NCBI GenBank assembly: GCA_963732925.1
Contig: CAVTBJ010000007.1
Coordinates: forward strand, 124,001-188,000
Length of the DNA stretch: 64,000 bases
From: DASZRZ01 sp963732925
Lineage (GTDB): Bacteria > Acidobacteriota > Terriglobia > Terriglobales > Acidobacteriaceae
Reading direction: 5' to 3'
Shown here: one piece after another, positions 1 through 8,751 of the stretch
How the letters are laid out: every line of letters starts with the position of its first letter
Numbering within the stretch: position 1 is the first letter of the stretch
The notes under the pieces: model-generated
Told to the model about the DNA's origin: nothing
Database searches by the model: none
Seen by the model: only the letters and a program-made list of their open reading frames with translations
Translations under genes and position numbers: made by a program

Positions 1-1011
1 ATTGTCGGTCGCCGCGACTGAAATTACGTTAGGCGCGTGAAATGAGACCGGGTACGAAGCAGTCACGTCGTCGTTCGACGAGGTGTTTCCCGCCGAAGCC
101 ACGAACAGGATGTCGTAGCTGGCGGCGTTATTGATGGCATCGAGCAGCGCCTGGGAGTATGCGTCGAGGCTCCAACTGTTGGTCAGCACGCGAACGTTGA
201 CTCCCGCCTGCCGGGCCTGAATGGCAAAATCGATAGCCTTGACCGCATCGGCCACGGTGCCGCTGCCGTTCGATCCGATAAACTTCAGGGCCATGATCGA
301 AGCGTTCCAGCTCACGCCGGTGATGCCCACCCCGTTATTGCCCACCGCGGCCGCGATTCCGGCGACGTGAGTGCCGTGGTAGTGGTCGTCGAGCGGATCG
401 CAGGTTCCCGCAATGGCATTGAACCCGTAAGTCCCCGCCGCGCAGCCGCCAATCCCGCCGGGATTGCGCCACATGTTGGCCGCCAGGTCGGGGTGGGTGT
501 AATCCACTCCCGTATCAAGCACTCCGATGACCACGTTGCGGCTGTCGCTGGTCACGTCCCAGGCATCGATGGCGTCGACGTCATCGTTCTGGGTGCCCCG
601 CCAGCCAAAGACATACTGGCCGGTATTGTGCAGCCCCCACAACTGGCTGAAGTAGGGATCGTTCGGCGTGGCATCAATGTTAAGCAGATAATTAGGTTCC
701 GCGTAGAGGACGTCCGGGTTGCGCCGCAGGCGCGCGATCAGGGCGCTGGTGTCGCGGGAGCGCGAGCGCAGCCGCCGCAGTTGAAAGCCGCCCCGGCGGG
801 AAAGCACCTCATCGGAAGCGCCCACGTTGGTTTCGGCTTCGGCGTGGATCAGGTTCAGAGCCGATTGCCCAAGCCCGTTGCGCAGCTTGACAAGAATCTC
901 GCCGTCCGCCCGGCGCGCTCCTCGCCTGCCCTGGGCCATAGCCAATCTTGGCAGCAGGGCGCACGCCAGCATGGCCAGCAGCAGGAGTCGACAACAGCGG
1001 AGGGAGGTCAT
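1..1011 (-). CDS. Subtilisin-like (S8) secreted serine protease, 3' end beyond window
   Basis: A minus-strand gene starting at ATG 1011 and running off the left edge, so only the first 337 codons are visible. Residues 1–26 form a signal peptide ending in an Ala-Met-Ala type site. Residues about 35–110 resemble the inhibitory prodomain of thermitase/fervidolysin-type subtilases. The catalytic Asp lies in VLDTGVD (about residue 166) and the catalytic His in HGTHVAG (about 212). The oxyanion-hole Asn is in the SAGN motif, close to the edge. The catalytic Ser motif (GTSMA) would lie outside the window. The product is expected to be an exported endopeptidase. GGAGGG just upstream of the ATG supports the start. 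The family is certain; the substrate is unknown. Confidence 0.9.
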   Translation of the reverse strand, partial: MTSLRCCRLLLLAMLACALLPRLAMAQGRRGARRADGEILVKLRNGLGQSALNLIHAEAETNVGASDEVLSRRGGFQLRRLRSRSRDTSALIARLRRNPDVLYAEPNYLLNIDATPNDPYFSQLWGLHNTGQYVFGWRGTQNDDVDAIDAWDVTSDSRNVVIGVLDTGVDYTHPDLAANMWRNPGGIGGCAAGTYGFNAIAGTCDPLDDHYHGTHVAGIAAAVGNNGVGITGVSWNASIMALKFIGSNGSGTVADAVKAIDFAIQARQAGVNVRVLTNSWSLDAYSQALLDAINNAASYDILFVASAGNTSSNDDVTASYPVSFHAPNVISVAATDN

Positions 1012-1160
1012 GGTCGCCGGCCGAGTTGCGCTCGACGTCTGCGACTCTAACGGAAGAGTAGACGGGAAGTTATTCTCAGAAGGACCTAGCTGGACGGGCT
1101 AGTCTGGCGGACTAGGAAGACGCTTCCGCACCGGGCTGTCTGCCACCACCTGCGCGCAGC

Positions 1161-2117
1161 TTATTGCATCAGGTTCCGCACGCGCTCCGGCTCTTCTCCC
1201 AGCCACTCCGGGTTCGCGGCCGTGCCATCAAAAATGGATGAAGTCTTGAACGGCTCGAACTGCCCCCGGGAGGCCGCCTTGGCTGTCTTGGCCAGCAGGT
1301 CGCGGACCTCGGACTCCGCCATCGGACGAAACGTGTGCGCGGCTTCGAACGCCTGATCGAGAATTTCCATGCTGTCGATGCCGGTAATCACCACCGACGT
1401 TGGCAGATTCAGCGCGTAATGCAGGCACTCAACGGCGCTCACCGTCTGGGATTTCAGGATGATGCCGTTGGCCATGGGTTTCATGCCCAACACCCCGATC
1501 TTTTGCTTCACCAGTTCCGGGACCACCAGTTTCCCAAAGCTGCGGAAGTGCGCATCCATCACGTTCAGCGGCATCTGGGCGGACGCGAACTGGAAGCCGT
1601 TCTGGCGCGCCACTTCCAGCATGTAGAGATGCACGTGCGGGTCTTTGTGCCCGGTGAACCCGATATAACGGATCTTGCCGGCTTTTTGGGCATCGACCAG
1701 GGCGGCATTGGCTCCGTCTTCGTCGAAGATACGGTTGGGATCTTCGTAGCGCAGAACCTCGTGGTGCTGCACCAGGTCGATCACATCGGTCTGCAGGCGG
1801 CGCAGCGACTCGTCCAGTTGCCGGATGGCTTCCTTGCGCGAGCGGCCGTCGATTTTGGTCATCAGAAAGGCATTCTGCCGGTAGCCGTCGCGGAGCGCCT
1901 TACCCATGCGTACTTCGCTCTCCCCGTCGTTGTAATCCCAGCAGTTGTCGAGGAAGTTGATGCCGCGATCCAGGGCGCTGCGCACAATCCTGAGACTCAG
2001 CGCCTCGTCTACGCTGGGAATGGAGAGGTGCCATCCTCCCAGGCCGATGCAGGAGACCGGCTCTCCCGTGCTCCCCAGAGTGCGATAGGGCATTCCCGAA
2101 TTGCTGGCTTGCGGCAT
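1161..2117 (-). CDS. Aldo/keto reductase
   Basis: A 318-residue aldo/keto reductase, an NAD(P)H-dependent TIM-barrel oxidoreductase of carbonyl compounds. The catalytic tetrad is recognisable as Asp57 (INFLDNC), Tyr62, Lys88 (MTKIDG) and His118/119 (VQHHE). The reading frame extends upstream to 2180, but ATG 2117 is preceded by GGAGGG at good spacing and gives the usual N-terminus, so it was chosen. The gene is divergent from dapA across a 176-base gap. The substrate cannot be read from sequence. There is no C-terminal ferredoxin extension, which some bacterial members of this subfamily carry. Confidence 0.9.
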   Translation of the reverse strand: MPQASNSGMPYRTLGSTGEPVSCIGLGGWHLSIPSVDEALSLRIVRSALDRGINFLDNCWDYNDGESEVRMGKALRDGYRQNAFLMTKIDGRSRKEAIRQLDESLRRLQTDVIDLVQHHEVLRYEDPNRIFDEDGANAALVDAQKAGKIRYIGFTGHKDPHVHLYMLEVARQNGFQFASAQMPLNVMDAHFRSFGKLVVPELVKQKIGVLGMKPMANGIILKSQTVSAVECLHYALNLPTSVVITGIDSMEILDQAFEAAHTFRPMAESEVRDLLAKTAKAASRGQFEPFKTSSIFDGTAANPEWLGEEPERVRNLMQ

Positions 2118-2251
2118 TGTTCCCTCCGTGGACCAGTAAACGATAACAGGTGCGCCTGCGGAGAACGAGGTTGTCTGCACCCGGCCCTTTCCGAAGCGCA
2201 GTGAAGAATCTGCTTCCCCCCCGCATTCTGGCTCGAACGGGCGCGGACGGT

Positions 2252-2257
2252 TACAAT
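2252..2257 (+). promoter_or_regulatory. Possible -10 element for dapA
   Basis: TACAAT lies 36 bases before the dapA start in the divergent gap. No convincing -35 hexamer is seen at the right distance, so this is only a weak candidate. Confidence 0.3.
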
Positions 2258-2293
2258 GGAGGCCAATTTCGGCAGGAACTTGAGGAAACAGCG

Positions 2294-3196
2294 ATGAACC
2301 TTCGCGGCTGCGGCACAGCTCTGGTAACTCCTTTCACGCGCGACGGAGCGCTCGACGAGAAGGCGTTGCGCTCCCTGGTGGAGTGGCAGATCGAGGCGGG
2401 AATTAATTTTCTCGTGCCCTGCGGCACCACCGGCGAGACTCCTACCCTCTGCGAAGAGGAATGGCTGCGGGTGGTGCGGATCACAGCCGAGGTGGGCCAT
2501 GGCCGGGTGCCGATCATCGCGGGCGCGACTTCAAATTCCACGGCGGAAGCCGTGCGCAAGGCCCGCGCCGTGGCGGCGGTCCCCGGAGTGGACGCGATCC
2601 TCACGGCGTCTCCCTATTACAACAAGCCCACGCAGGAAGGCCAGTACCAGCACTTCCGTGCCATGGCTGAGGCTGTGAACAAGGCCATCGTGCTCTACAA
2701 CGTCCCCGGACGTACCGGCGCCAACCTGGAACCGGCGACTGTGGCACGTCTGGCGGACATTCCCAACATCATCGCCATCAAGGAAGCCAGCGGCAGCATC
2801 ACCCAGATTGCGGAAGTCGTGACCGTCGTGCCCGAGGAGTTTCAAGTGCTCTCGGGGGATGATGCCGCGACCTTAGGGCTGATCGGCTGCGGAGGAGTAG
2901 GGCTGATCTCCGTGGCTTCAAACGTCGCCCCAGCGGAAATTTCCGCTATGACGCGCGCCGCCGTGAACAACAACTGGGACGTGGCCCGCACCCTGCAGCG
3001 CAAATTCCTGCCGCTGATCCAGGCGCTCTTTATCGAATCCAACCCCATCCCGGTGAAGGCTGCCCTGGCCATGATGGGCCGCATCGAGGAGAGTTACCGC
3101 CTGCCCATGTGCGCCATGAAACCGGAAAACCGGGCTAAGCTGGAGAAGGTGTGTAACGAGGTGGGATTGCTGGCGGGAGTAACGGCGCGGGCATAG
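2294..3196 (+). CDS. dapA: 4-hydroxy-tetrahydrodipicolinate synthase
   Basis: DapA condenses pyruvate with L-aspartate-4-semialdehyde, the first committed step of the diaminopimelate/lysine pathway, in the cytoplasm. The 300-residue length matches the family. Visible motifs are PCGTTGETPT (residues about 42–51, substrate Thr pair), the catalytic Tyr135 in YNVPGRT and the Schiff-base Lys163 in IKEASG. ATG 2294 follows a GAGG ribosome-binding site; an upstream in-frame start at 2150 would add a tail unlike the family. A second gene of the pathway, dapD, lies at 22.4 kb, so lysine genes are scattered. N-acetylneuraminate lyase-type relatives are the main alternative, but the motif set favours DapA. 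Confidence 0.93.
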   Translation: MNLRGCGTALVTPFTRDGALDEKALRSLVEWQIEAGINFLVPCGTTGETPTLCEEEWLRVVRITAEVGHGRVPIIAGATSNSTAEAVRKARAVAAVPGVDAILTASPYYNKPTQEGQYQHFRAMAEAVNKAIVLYNVPGRTGANLEPATVARLADIPNIIAIKEASGSITQIAEVVTVVPEEFQVLSGDDAATLGLIGCGGVGLISVASNVAPAEISAMTRAAVNNNWDVARTLQRKFLPLIQALFIESNPIPVKAALAMMGRIEESYRLPMCAMKPENRAKLEKVCNEVGLLAGVTARA

Positions 3197-3320
3197 GGTC
3201 TCCCGCTGCGGATTTTCCTGGCGGCTGGGATCTACAACCAAACCGCATCATCGATCAGGAAAGCGTACGATCCCGCCTTGGTGTCCTTTGTGTGCTGCTT
3301 TTGAGTCAAGGAGCGGATGC

Positions 3321-4139
3321 TTACTTTGCTTCCGGTACCCTGATATACCGCTTCTGCAGGCTCGATACATCTGTCTTGCGGCGCACCGCGATCAATTCGG
3401 CCATGATGGCCACGGCAATCTCTTCCGGGGTGACCGCGCCAATTTCGAGGCCAACCGGGGCATTGACCCGCTCGAACAACTCGGGAGAAAGGCCTTCCTT
3501 CTCCAGCTCCTTGTAGATCTCGATCACCTTGCGCTTGGAGCCGATCATGCCCAGGTAGCGCGCCCGTGTGCCCACGGCCCAGCGCAACACGCGCATGTCG
3601 TCGCGGTGCCCGCGAGTGACGATCACGATGTAGGACGACTCGTTGGGCTCGATCTTCGCCAGGGCCTGCTCATAGTCTTCGGCAACTATGTCGCGCGCCT
3701 CGGGAAAGCGCTCGCGGTTGGCGTAGAGCTCGCGATCGTCCACCACCACTACGGCGAAGCCTGCCAGCACCGCCAGCTTGTAGAGGTTCACCGAGACGTG
3801 CCCGGCGCCGAACAGGTAAAGCACAGGGATAGGCAGCACGGGTTCAACAAATACTTCAAGTGTGCCCCCGCACACAAGCCCGCTATCGTACTTGGGATTC
3901 TGGTTCAAGTTGAACGTCAGGCTCCGTGGCTTTTCTTCTTCCATCACTTCGCGGGCCGCCTGCCAGATGTCGGCCTCCACGCAGCCGCCACCCACCGTGC
4001 CGGCAATCGAGCCGTCATCGCGCACCAGCATCTTCGACGTCTGAAACGACGGAATGGACCCGCGCACGCTGGTGATGGTGGCCAGTGCGCCCCGGCGTCC
4101 CTCCCGGCGTAGCCTTACAATTTCGTCGTAGATGTCCAA
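3321..4139 (-). CDS. xdhC: XdhC/CoxI family molybdenum-hydroxylase maturation factor
   Basis: A 272-residue XdhC/CoxI protein. Members bind molybdenum cofactor and promote its sulfuration and insertion into xanthine-dehydrogenase or CO-dehydrogenase type enzymes. The N-terminal XdhC domain shows the GTVGGGCVEA motif (about residues 47–56). The C-terminal Rossmann-like domain begins with YLFGAGHVS (about 112–120). No molybdenum hydroxylase subunit is encoded in the window, so the client enzyme must be elsewhere. The gene is convergent with dapA, separated by 124 bases with no obvious terminator. It is divergent from the F420 genes and there is no reason to link them functionally. Confidence 0.88.
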   Translation of the reverse strand: MDIYDEIVRLRREGRRGALATITSVRGSIPSFQTSKMLVRDDGSIAGTVGGGCVEADIWQAAREVMEEEKPRSLTFNLNQNPKYDSGLVCGGTLEVFVEPVLPIPVLYLFGAGHVSVNLYKLAVLAGFAVVVVDDRELYANRERFPEARDIVAEDYEQALAKIEPNESSYIVIVTRGHRDDMRVLRWAVGTRARYLGMIGSKRKVIEIYKELEKEGLSPELFERVNAPVGLEIGAVTPEEIAVAIMAELIAVRRKTDVSSLQKRYIRVPEAK

Positions 4140-4271
4140 GGTGTGCTACCTCGCGACCCGGCCTTTATGGCTCTACTGATTATGTCCCGCCCTCGGCAGC
4201 TTTTCAAATGATTCGCCCCATGCCTGGGCTTGGGCTGGCGAAAACTGCTACCCTGTTTCCCAGGCAAGCCT

Positions 4272-6368
4272 ATGGCACGCACAGCCCTCGCCCATGATCT
4301 GCGCGATCTGCAAGACGGTCTCGCAGAAGTCCGTGGCGGGGCTGAGATTGCTCCGGAACTCGCCGTGCGCCTGCTGGCCTGCCCAGAGGAGCAGCTTCCC
4401 GAGCTGCTGTCGGCCGCCCGAGAGATAAAGCATCGCTTTAAGCCTGCTGTTATAACCTACTCGCGCAAAGTTTTTGTTCCCCTCACCAACCTCTGCCGCG
4501 ACTACTGCGGATACTGCATCTTCCGCCGTTCCCCGGGTGATTCCGGCGCGTATACCATGTCCCCCGACCAGGTCCTGGAGGTTGCCCGGGCGGGGGAACG
4601 GCTGGGCTGCCGCGAGGCCCTCTTCAGCCTGGGTGACAAGCCAGAGCTTGCCTTCCCCGAGATGCGGGAAACGCTTCGCCGCCTGGGATACCGCTCCACT
4701 CTGCACTATCTGGAGGCCATGTGCGAACAGGTGCTGCGCCAGACCGGGCTGATTCCCCACGCCAATCCGGGACTCCTGAGCTCCGAGTGGCTGCAGCGCC
4801 TGCGCAAGGTTTCTCCAAGTATTGGTTTAATGCTGGAGAGCACCAGCAACGCGCTGTTCGGTTCCGGCGCGGCTCACGACAATGCGCCCGACAAATTGCC
4901 CGCTTCGCGCCTGGCGACCATCGAAGCCGCCGGAAAGCTCCGCATTCCCTTCACGACCGGCATTCTGATTGGTATTGGCGAGAGCCATCGCGATCGGGTG
5001 GAGTCGCTGTTCGCCATCCGCGAACTTCACCGCCACTATGGCCACATCCAGGAGGTCATTGTTCAGAACTTCCGCACCAAGCCCGGCATCCCCATGAGCA
5101 CATGGCCGGAGCCCTCGCAGGCGGACATGCTGCGCACGGTGGCGGTCGCGCGCCTGATCCTGGGCGATATGAATCTGCAAGCGCCTCCAAATCTCTCCGC
5201 GCCGGACTACGATTCCCTGCTTTCGGCGGGGATCAACGACTGGGGAGGAGTTTCGCCCCTGACGCCGGACTTCATCAATCCCGAGCGCCCGTGGCCTCAT
5301 CTCGAAGAACTGGAAGGCCGCACCGCCATGGCGGGGTGCGAACTTCGCCAGCGTTTGCCGGTCTACCCGGAATTTCTGCCCATGGTGGCCGCGGCAGGCG
5401 GCCTGGCCTGGGAAAGAACGCGCGCAGCAGCCACTGTCGATGGCTATGCAACTGCGGAACGCTTGCGATCCAAGGAGCGCATCGTGATCACTGTCCTGAC
5501 TGGAGGCACCGGCGGCGCCAAGCTGGTCTGGGGACTGGCGCAGATCGTTCCGCAGGAAGAAATCACCTGCATCGTGAACACCGGCGACGACATGCGCTGG
5601 TGGGAATTGCACATTTCTCCCGACTTGGACTCGATTATGTATGTCCTCGCCGGACTTTTGAGCCGCGAGCGCGGATGGGGCTTTGAGGGCGACACCTTTC
5701 ATTGTCTCGACCGCATGCGTGCCCTGGGAGCCGATGCCTGGTTCCAGCTCGGCGACCGGGACCTGGCCACGCACCTGCGGCGCACCCAACTGCTCGCGGA
5801 AGGGCACTCGCTGACACAGGCGACCGCCGCCCTTGGGAAGGCTCTGGGAGTGAAGGAGCGGATTCTTCCCATGTCGGACGCTGCGGTGGAAACGCGCATA
5901 CGCACTCCGCACGCTGAACTCAACTTTCAGGAGTACTTTGTGCGCGAGCGCTGGCAGCACGCAGTGCTGGAGGTGGACTTCGCCGGGATCTCGGAGGCCA
6001 GGCCTGCGCCCGGTGTGCTCGATGCCATCCAGACGGCGGAAACGGTGGTGCTGGCGCCGAGCAATCCCGTGACCAGCATCGGCCCCATTCTGGCGGTGGC
6101 GGGCATTCGCGACGCCCTGCGCGCCACCTCCGCGCCAGTGCTGGCAGTGAGTCCAATCATCGCCGGAGCCGCCGTCTCCGGCCCCGCTGCCGGCCTCATG
6201 CGGGCTTATGGCCTGCACCCTTCCGCACCAGGGATTGCCGAAGCTTACCGGGACTTCCTGAACGTCCTGCTGATCGATGAGCAAGATGCCGGCGACTGCT
6301 GCGCAGATCGAGCGCCTCGGAGTCCAGGCTGTCGCCGTACCCACGCTGATGAAAGGCGACAAGGATAA
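4272..6368 (+). CDS. cofG: CofG (FO synthase subunit 1) in one continuous frame with CofD
   Basis: The first ~400 residues are CofG, the radical-SAM subunit that works with CofH to make the deazaflavin FO from tyrosine and a ribityl-uracil precursor. The 4Fe-4S/SAM motif is CRDYCGYC (C-x3-C-x2-C) after the typical PLTNLC segment, and the C-terminal part contains INDWGGVSP. No stop follows: the same frame runs into the CofD domain, giving about 698 residues. GTG 5484 has an AAGGAG site six bases upstream and sits in a GTGA string whose TGA lies in another frame, so the ancestral state may be two coupled genes. ATG 4272 gives the usual N-terminus; TTG 4230 is an alternative. CofC and CofE follow on the same strand. 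Confidence 0.88.
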   Translation: MARTALAHDLRDLQDGLAEVRGGAEIAPELAVRLLACPEEQLPELLSAAREIKHRFKPAVITYSRKVFVPLTNLCRDYCGYCIFRRSPGDSGAYTMSPDQVLEVARAGERLGCREALFSLGDKPELAFPEMRETLRRLGYRSTLHYLEAMCEQVLRQTGLIPHANPGLLSSEWLQRLRKVSPSIGLMLESTSNALFGSGAAHDNAPDKLPASRLATIEAAGKLRIPFTTGILIGIGESHRDRVESLFAIRELHRHYGHIQEVIVQNFRTKPGIPMSTWPEPSQADMLRTVAVARLILGDMNLQAPPNLSAPDYDSLLSAGINDWGGVSPLTPDFINPERPWPHLEELEGRTAMAGCELRQRLPVYPEFLPMVAAAGGLAWERTRAAATVDGYATAERLRSKERIVITVLTGGTGGAKLVWGLAQIVPQEEITCIVNTGDDMRWWELHISPDLDSIMYVLAGLLSRERGWGFEGDTFHCLDRMRALGADAWFQLGDRDLATHLRRTQLLAEGHSLTQATAALGKALGVKERILPMSDAAVETRIRTPHAELNFQEYFVRERWQHAVLEVDFAGISEARPAPGVLDAIQTAETVVLAPSNPVTSIGPILAVAGIRDALRATSAPVLAVSPIIAGAAVSGPAAGLMRAYGLHPSAPGIAEAYRDFLNVLLIDEQDAGDCCADRAPRSPGCRRTHADERRQG

Positions 6369-6450
6369 AATTGAACTAGCGCGCGCTACGATCGAGGCCG
6401 CTCGGCAGCACAAGGCGAACTCAAGCACGGGGGCGGCGGCGAAAGAATAG
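5484..6450 (+). CDS. cofD: CofD, F420 side-chain (2-phospholactate/PEP) transferase; frame break near 3' end
   Basis: CofD (FbiA in actinobacteria) transfers the activated lactyl-type side chain from a GDP carrier to FO, giving F420-0 or dehydro-F420-0. It starts with the nucleotide-binding ITVLTGGTGGAK segment and contains NTGDDM and GDRDLATH, all typical of the family. The uninterrupted frame ends at 6368 with a tail unlike any CofD. Moving forward one base at about 6287–6293 restores the expected C-terminus (IERLGVQAVAVPTLM and onward) to a TAG at 6448–6450, nine bases before cofC. The break behaves as one extra base and is probably a consensus error. GTG 5484 is a plausible internal start; otherwise the protein is made as a fusion with CofG. 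Confidence 0.85.
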
Positions 6451-6459
6451 TTCTCACGC

Positions 6460-7083
6460 ATGATTCTGGTTCCCATCAAAGACCTTCTGTCCGCCAAGCA
6501 GCGGCTGGCCGCTGTGCTGGACCAGGACCGCCGCACCCAACTTGCACAGGCCATGCTGCAGGACGTTCTGGACGCGGTTGCCGCCGTGCCTTCGCGTCCG
6601 CCGGTGGCTCTGGTCACCAGCGACCCGTTCGCCACGGAGCAGGCCGCGCGCTATCGATTTGAGGTGATCCGCGACGACGAGAATCTGGGCGAAACCCAGG
6701 CTATCGCCACGGCAACCGCAATCTGCCGCCAGCGTGGAGCGGAATTTACGCTGGTCCTGCCCGGCGACATCCCGCTGGTCACAGCCGAGGAGATCCGGGC
6801 CGTGCTCGATGCGGCTCCGCCTGATGGAGGAGCAGGCTGCGTGCTGGTTCCCGCCGCCGACGGGCGCGGCAGTAACGCCGTGTTGCGCCGACCCTGCGAC
6901 TTGTTTCCGCTGCGCTTCGGCAACGACAGCTTTCTTCCTCACCGCGCCGCCGCCGAGGCCACGGGCAAGCCCTGCGTCATTCTTGAACTGCCGGGGATTG
7001 CGCTCGACGTGGACCGCGCCGCCGAACTCGCCCTGCTGCTGCGCCGCAAACCTACCACCCGCGACTCAACGCCTGCTGCGTGA
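6460..7083 (+). CDS. cofC: CofC, 2-phospho-L-lactate/PEP guanylyltransferase
   Basis: CofC activates 2-phospho-L-lactate (archaea), phosphoenolpyruvate (mycobacterial type) or 3-phosphoglycerate (some proteobacteria) with GTP, producing the donor used by CofD. The protein has 207 residues, the usual size. It begins with the characteristic VPIKDLLSAKQRL segment, has LVLPGDIPLV for nucleotide/metal binding and a DGRGSNAVLRRP stretch followed by FGNDSF. It follows the repaired cofD stop by nine bases, so the two are almost certainly cotranscribed. Which three-carbon acid is used cannot be decided from sequence alone. Confidence 0.92.
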   Translation: MILVPIKDLLSAKQRLAAVLDQDRRTQLAQAMLQDVLDAVAAVPSRPPVALVTSDPFATEQAARYRFEVIRDDENLGETQAIATATAICRQRGAEFTLVLPGDIPLVTAEEIRAVLDAAPPDGGAGCVLVPAADGRGSNAVLRRPCDLFPLRFGNDSFLPHRAAAEATGKPCVILELPGIALDVDRAAELALLLRRKPTTRDSTPAA

Positions 7084-7198
7084 ATGGAAGCCGGGCAGAC
7101 GTGGAAGACACCGCTTCCCAAGCTGTTGAGCGTGCGCAACACCCGCGCCCGGCGCCCGGCTGAAGGAGCGGGAGCGGCCCGGAAGCGGACTAGCCGGC

Positions 7199-7946
7199 AT
7201 GCTTTCCGCCATTCCCATCCCCGGCATTGGAGAAGTACGCCACGGCGACTCGCTGGCCGAAATCATCCTGGCCGCGCTCGCCGGCAATCGCATGGAGCTG
7301 GCCGCGGGCGACATTCTGGTGGTCACGCACAAAGTCGTTTCCAAGGCGGAAGGCCGCATCGTGGCGCTGGCTTCGGTTCGTCCCTCATGGCAAGCGAGGC
7401 GCTGGGCGAAGGACCACAACCTGGACGCGCGCGTGGTGCAACTGGCCCTGGACGAGAGCGTGCGCGTGGTTCGCAAAGCTCACGGCGTGCTCATCACCGA
7501 GACCTGCTCACGGGCTGGTCTGCGCCAATTCCGGGGTAGACGTCTCCAACGTGGATGGCGGGCAGAGCGCGGTCCTGCTTCCGCTGGATCCGGACCGTTC
7601 CGCCCGGCGGCTCTCGCGGGAGCTGGCGTCGCGCATTGGCTTGCCGCTGCCGGTCGTCATTACCGACACCTTCGGCAGACCCTGGCGCGAGGGCCAGGTG
7701 GAGTTCGCCATCGGGGTGGCGGGAATGAAAGCCTTCCGCGACTTCCGCCGCCGCCGCGACCAGCATGGCTACCAACTGCGCGTAAGCCTGGAGGCCGTCG
7801 CGGACGAGATCGCCTGCATGGCGGGCCTGGCCTGCGGGAAACTGCGGCGCATGCCGGCATGCATCCTTCGCGGCTTCGAGTATGAGGCGGGACGCGGCAG
7901 GGCCAGGGACATCATCCGCGCACGCGAGCGGGATTTATTTCGTTGA
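7199..7946 (+). CDS. cofE: CofE, F420-0:L-glutamate ligase, single-domain; one frame break
   Basis: CofE adds gamma-linked glutamates to F420-0 using GTP. The N-terminal half (to about 7504, ending in LITET) and the C-terminal half (from about 7509, HGLVCANSGVD onward) lie in adjacent frames. Four bases occupy 7505–7508 where three are expected, so this is a one-base excess. The C-terminal half carries ITDTFGRPWREGQ and DEIACMAGL, both diagnostic. Repaired length is about 248 residues, the archaeal single-domain form, with no C-terminal nitroreductase domain like that of actinobacterial FbiB. ATG 7199 was chosen from family N-termini (IPIPGIGEV). It lies 115 bases after cofC, with no other gene between. 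Confidence 0.88.
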
Positions 7947-8060
7947 GCGATGCCATCCCGGAGCATTGCCTGTTCGTCGGGAAGCGTGTCCTGCCTGGCG
8001 CCGCGCGTATCGAACCCAAATAAGGCTTGCCGAGCTATTTTCTTGCAGTGCACCCCGGAT

Positions 8061-8562
8061 TCACGGCTCCGGATGTGCTTCCAGATATTCTCGCGCCTTC
8101 TCCACCATCTGGCGTTCGGTACGGTAGCTGAGCAGGCGCGCGGCGTCCTCCAGCGGCGCCCACTCGGCGGACTGCAACTTCCTGGCGCATCTCCTCGCTA
8201 ATCTCGCCCAACGTCCCCGAGCGGTAGCGAAACAGGTAGAAGCTCACGATCTTGAACACCCGGGCGCGGTCTCCCCAGGAGCGTACGTAGAAGTACTTGA
8301 TGTCCCCCAGCTTAACGATGGGATCGGCCTGCACCCCAGTCTCTTCATGTACTTCGCGGCGGGCGGTGTCCTGCGGGGGCTCGCCGGGTTCCACCAAACC
8401 CTTCGGCAGGGCTCTCAGCGGCTTTGGGTTGGAGCTCTTCCCGGTCTTCTTGCCGCCCTCCGAACCACTTTCGCCGCGGCCCGCGGGCTCAATCAATGCC
8501 ACGTACCAGCGGCCGCGCATGCGCCGGACGACGACGCCCCCGGAAGAGATCTCACGCGCCAT
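8061..8562 (-). CDS. Nudix hydrolase; one frame break
   Basis: A protein of about 166 residues with a complete Nudix box (G-x5-E-x7-RE-x2-EE-x-G) within GLVEPGEPPQDTARREVHEE at about residues 54–73, so it should hydrolyse a nucleoside-diphosphate-linked compound using Mg2+. The start MAREISSGGVVVRR is typical of MutT/Ap4A-hydrolase-like members. A loop rich in Gly, Ser and Lys sits between the first strands. At about 8179–8183 the frame shifts by one base. The natural continuation (EWAPLEDAARLLSYR and on) ends at a TGA at 8061–8063, whereas the uncorrected frame runs on to 8035 with an unrelated tail. It is convergent with cofE; the substrate is unknown. Confidence 0.82.
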
Positions 8563-8751
8563 GCAGCAGCCCTTTGCCCATAACTGATAGCGTTACCTGC
8601 GTAATCAGGCCGGAGGAGGCCTCAGAGGGGAGTTTCTGTATCATGAATAGCGGGAACAGCATCTATACAAGAGAATTGTAGCCTTCGTTCCACCTTGTCC
8701 GCATAGGATCGCGGGACTCGGTCGACCGGCTTTTGTTGGGGGCGAACGAAG

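Noticed and set aside
4230..4271. TTG 4230 as the start of cofG
   Set aside because: The 14 extra residues do not resemble CofG N-termini, and ATG 4272 gives the usual length.
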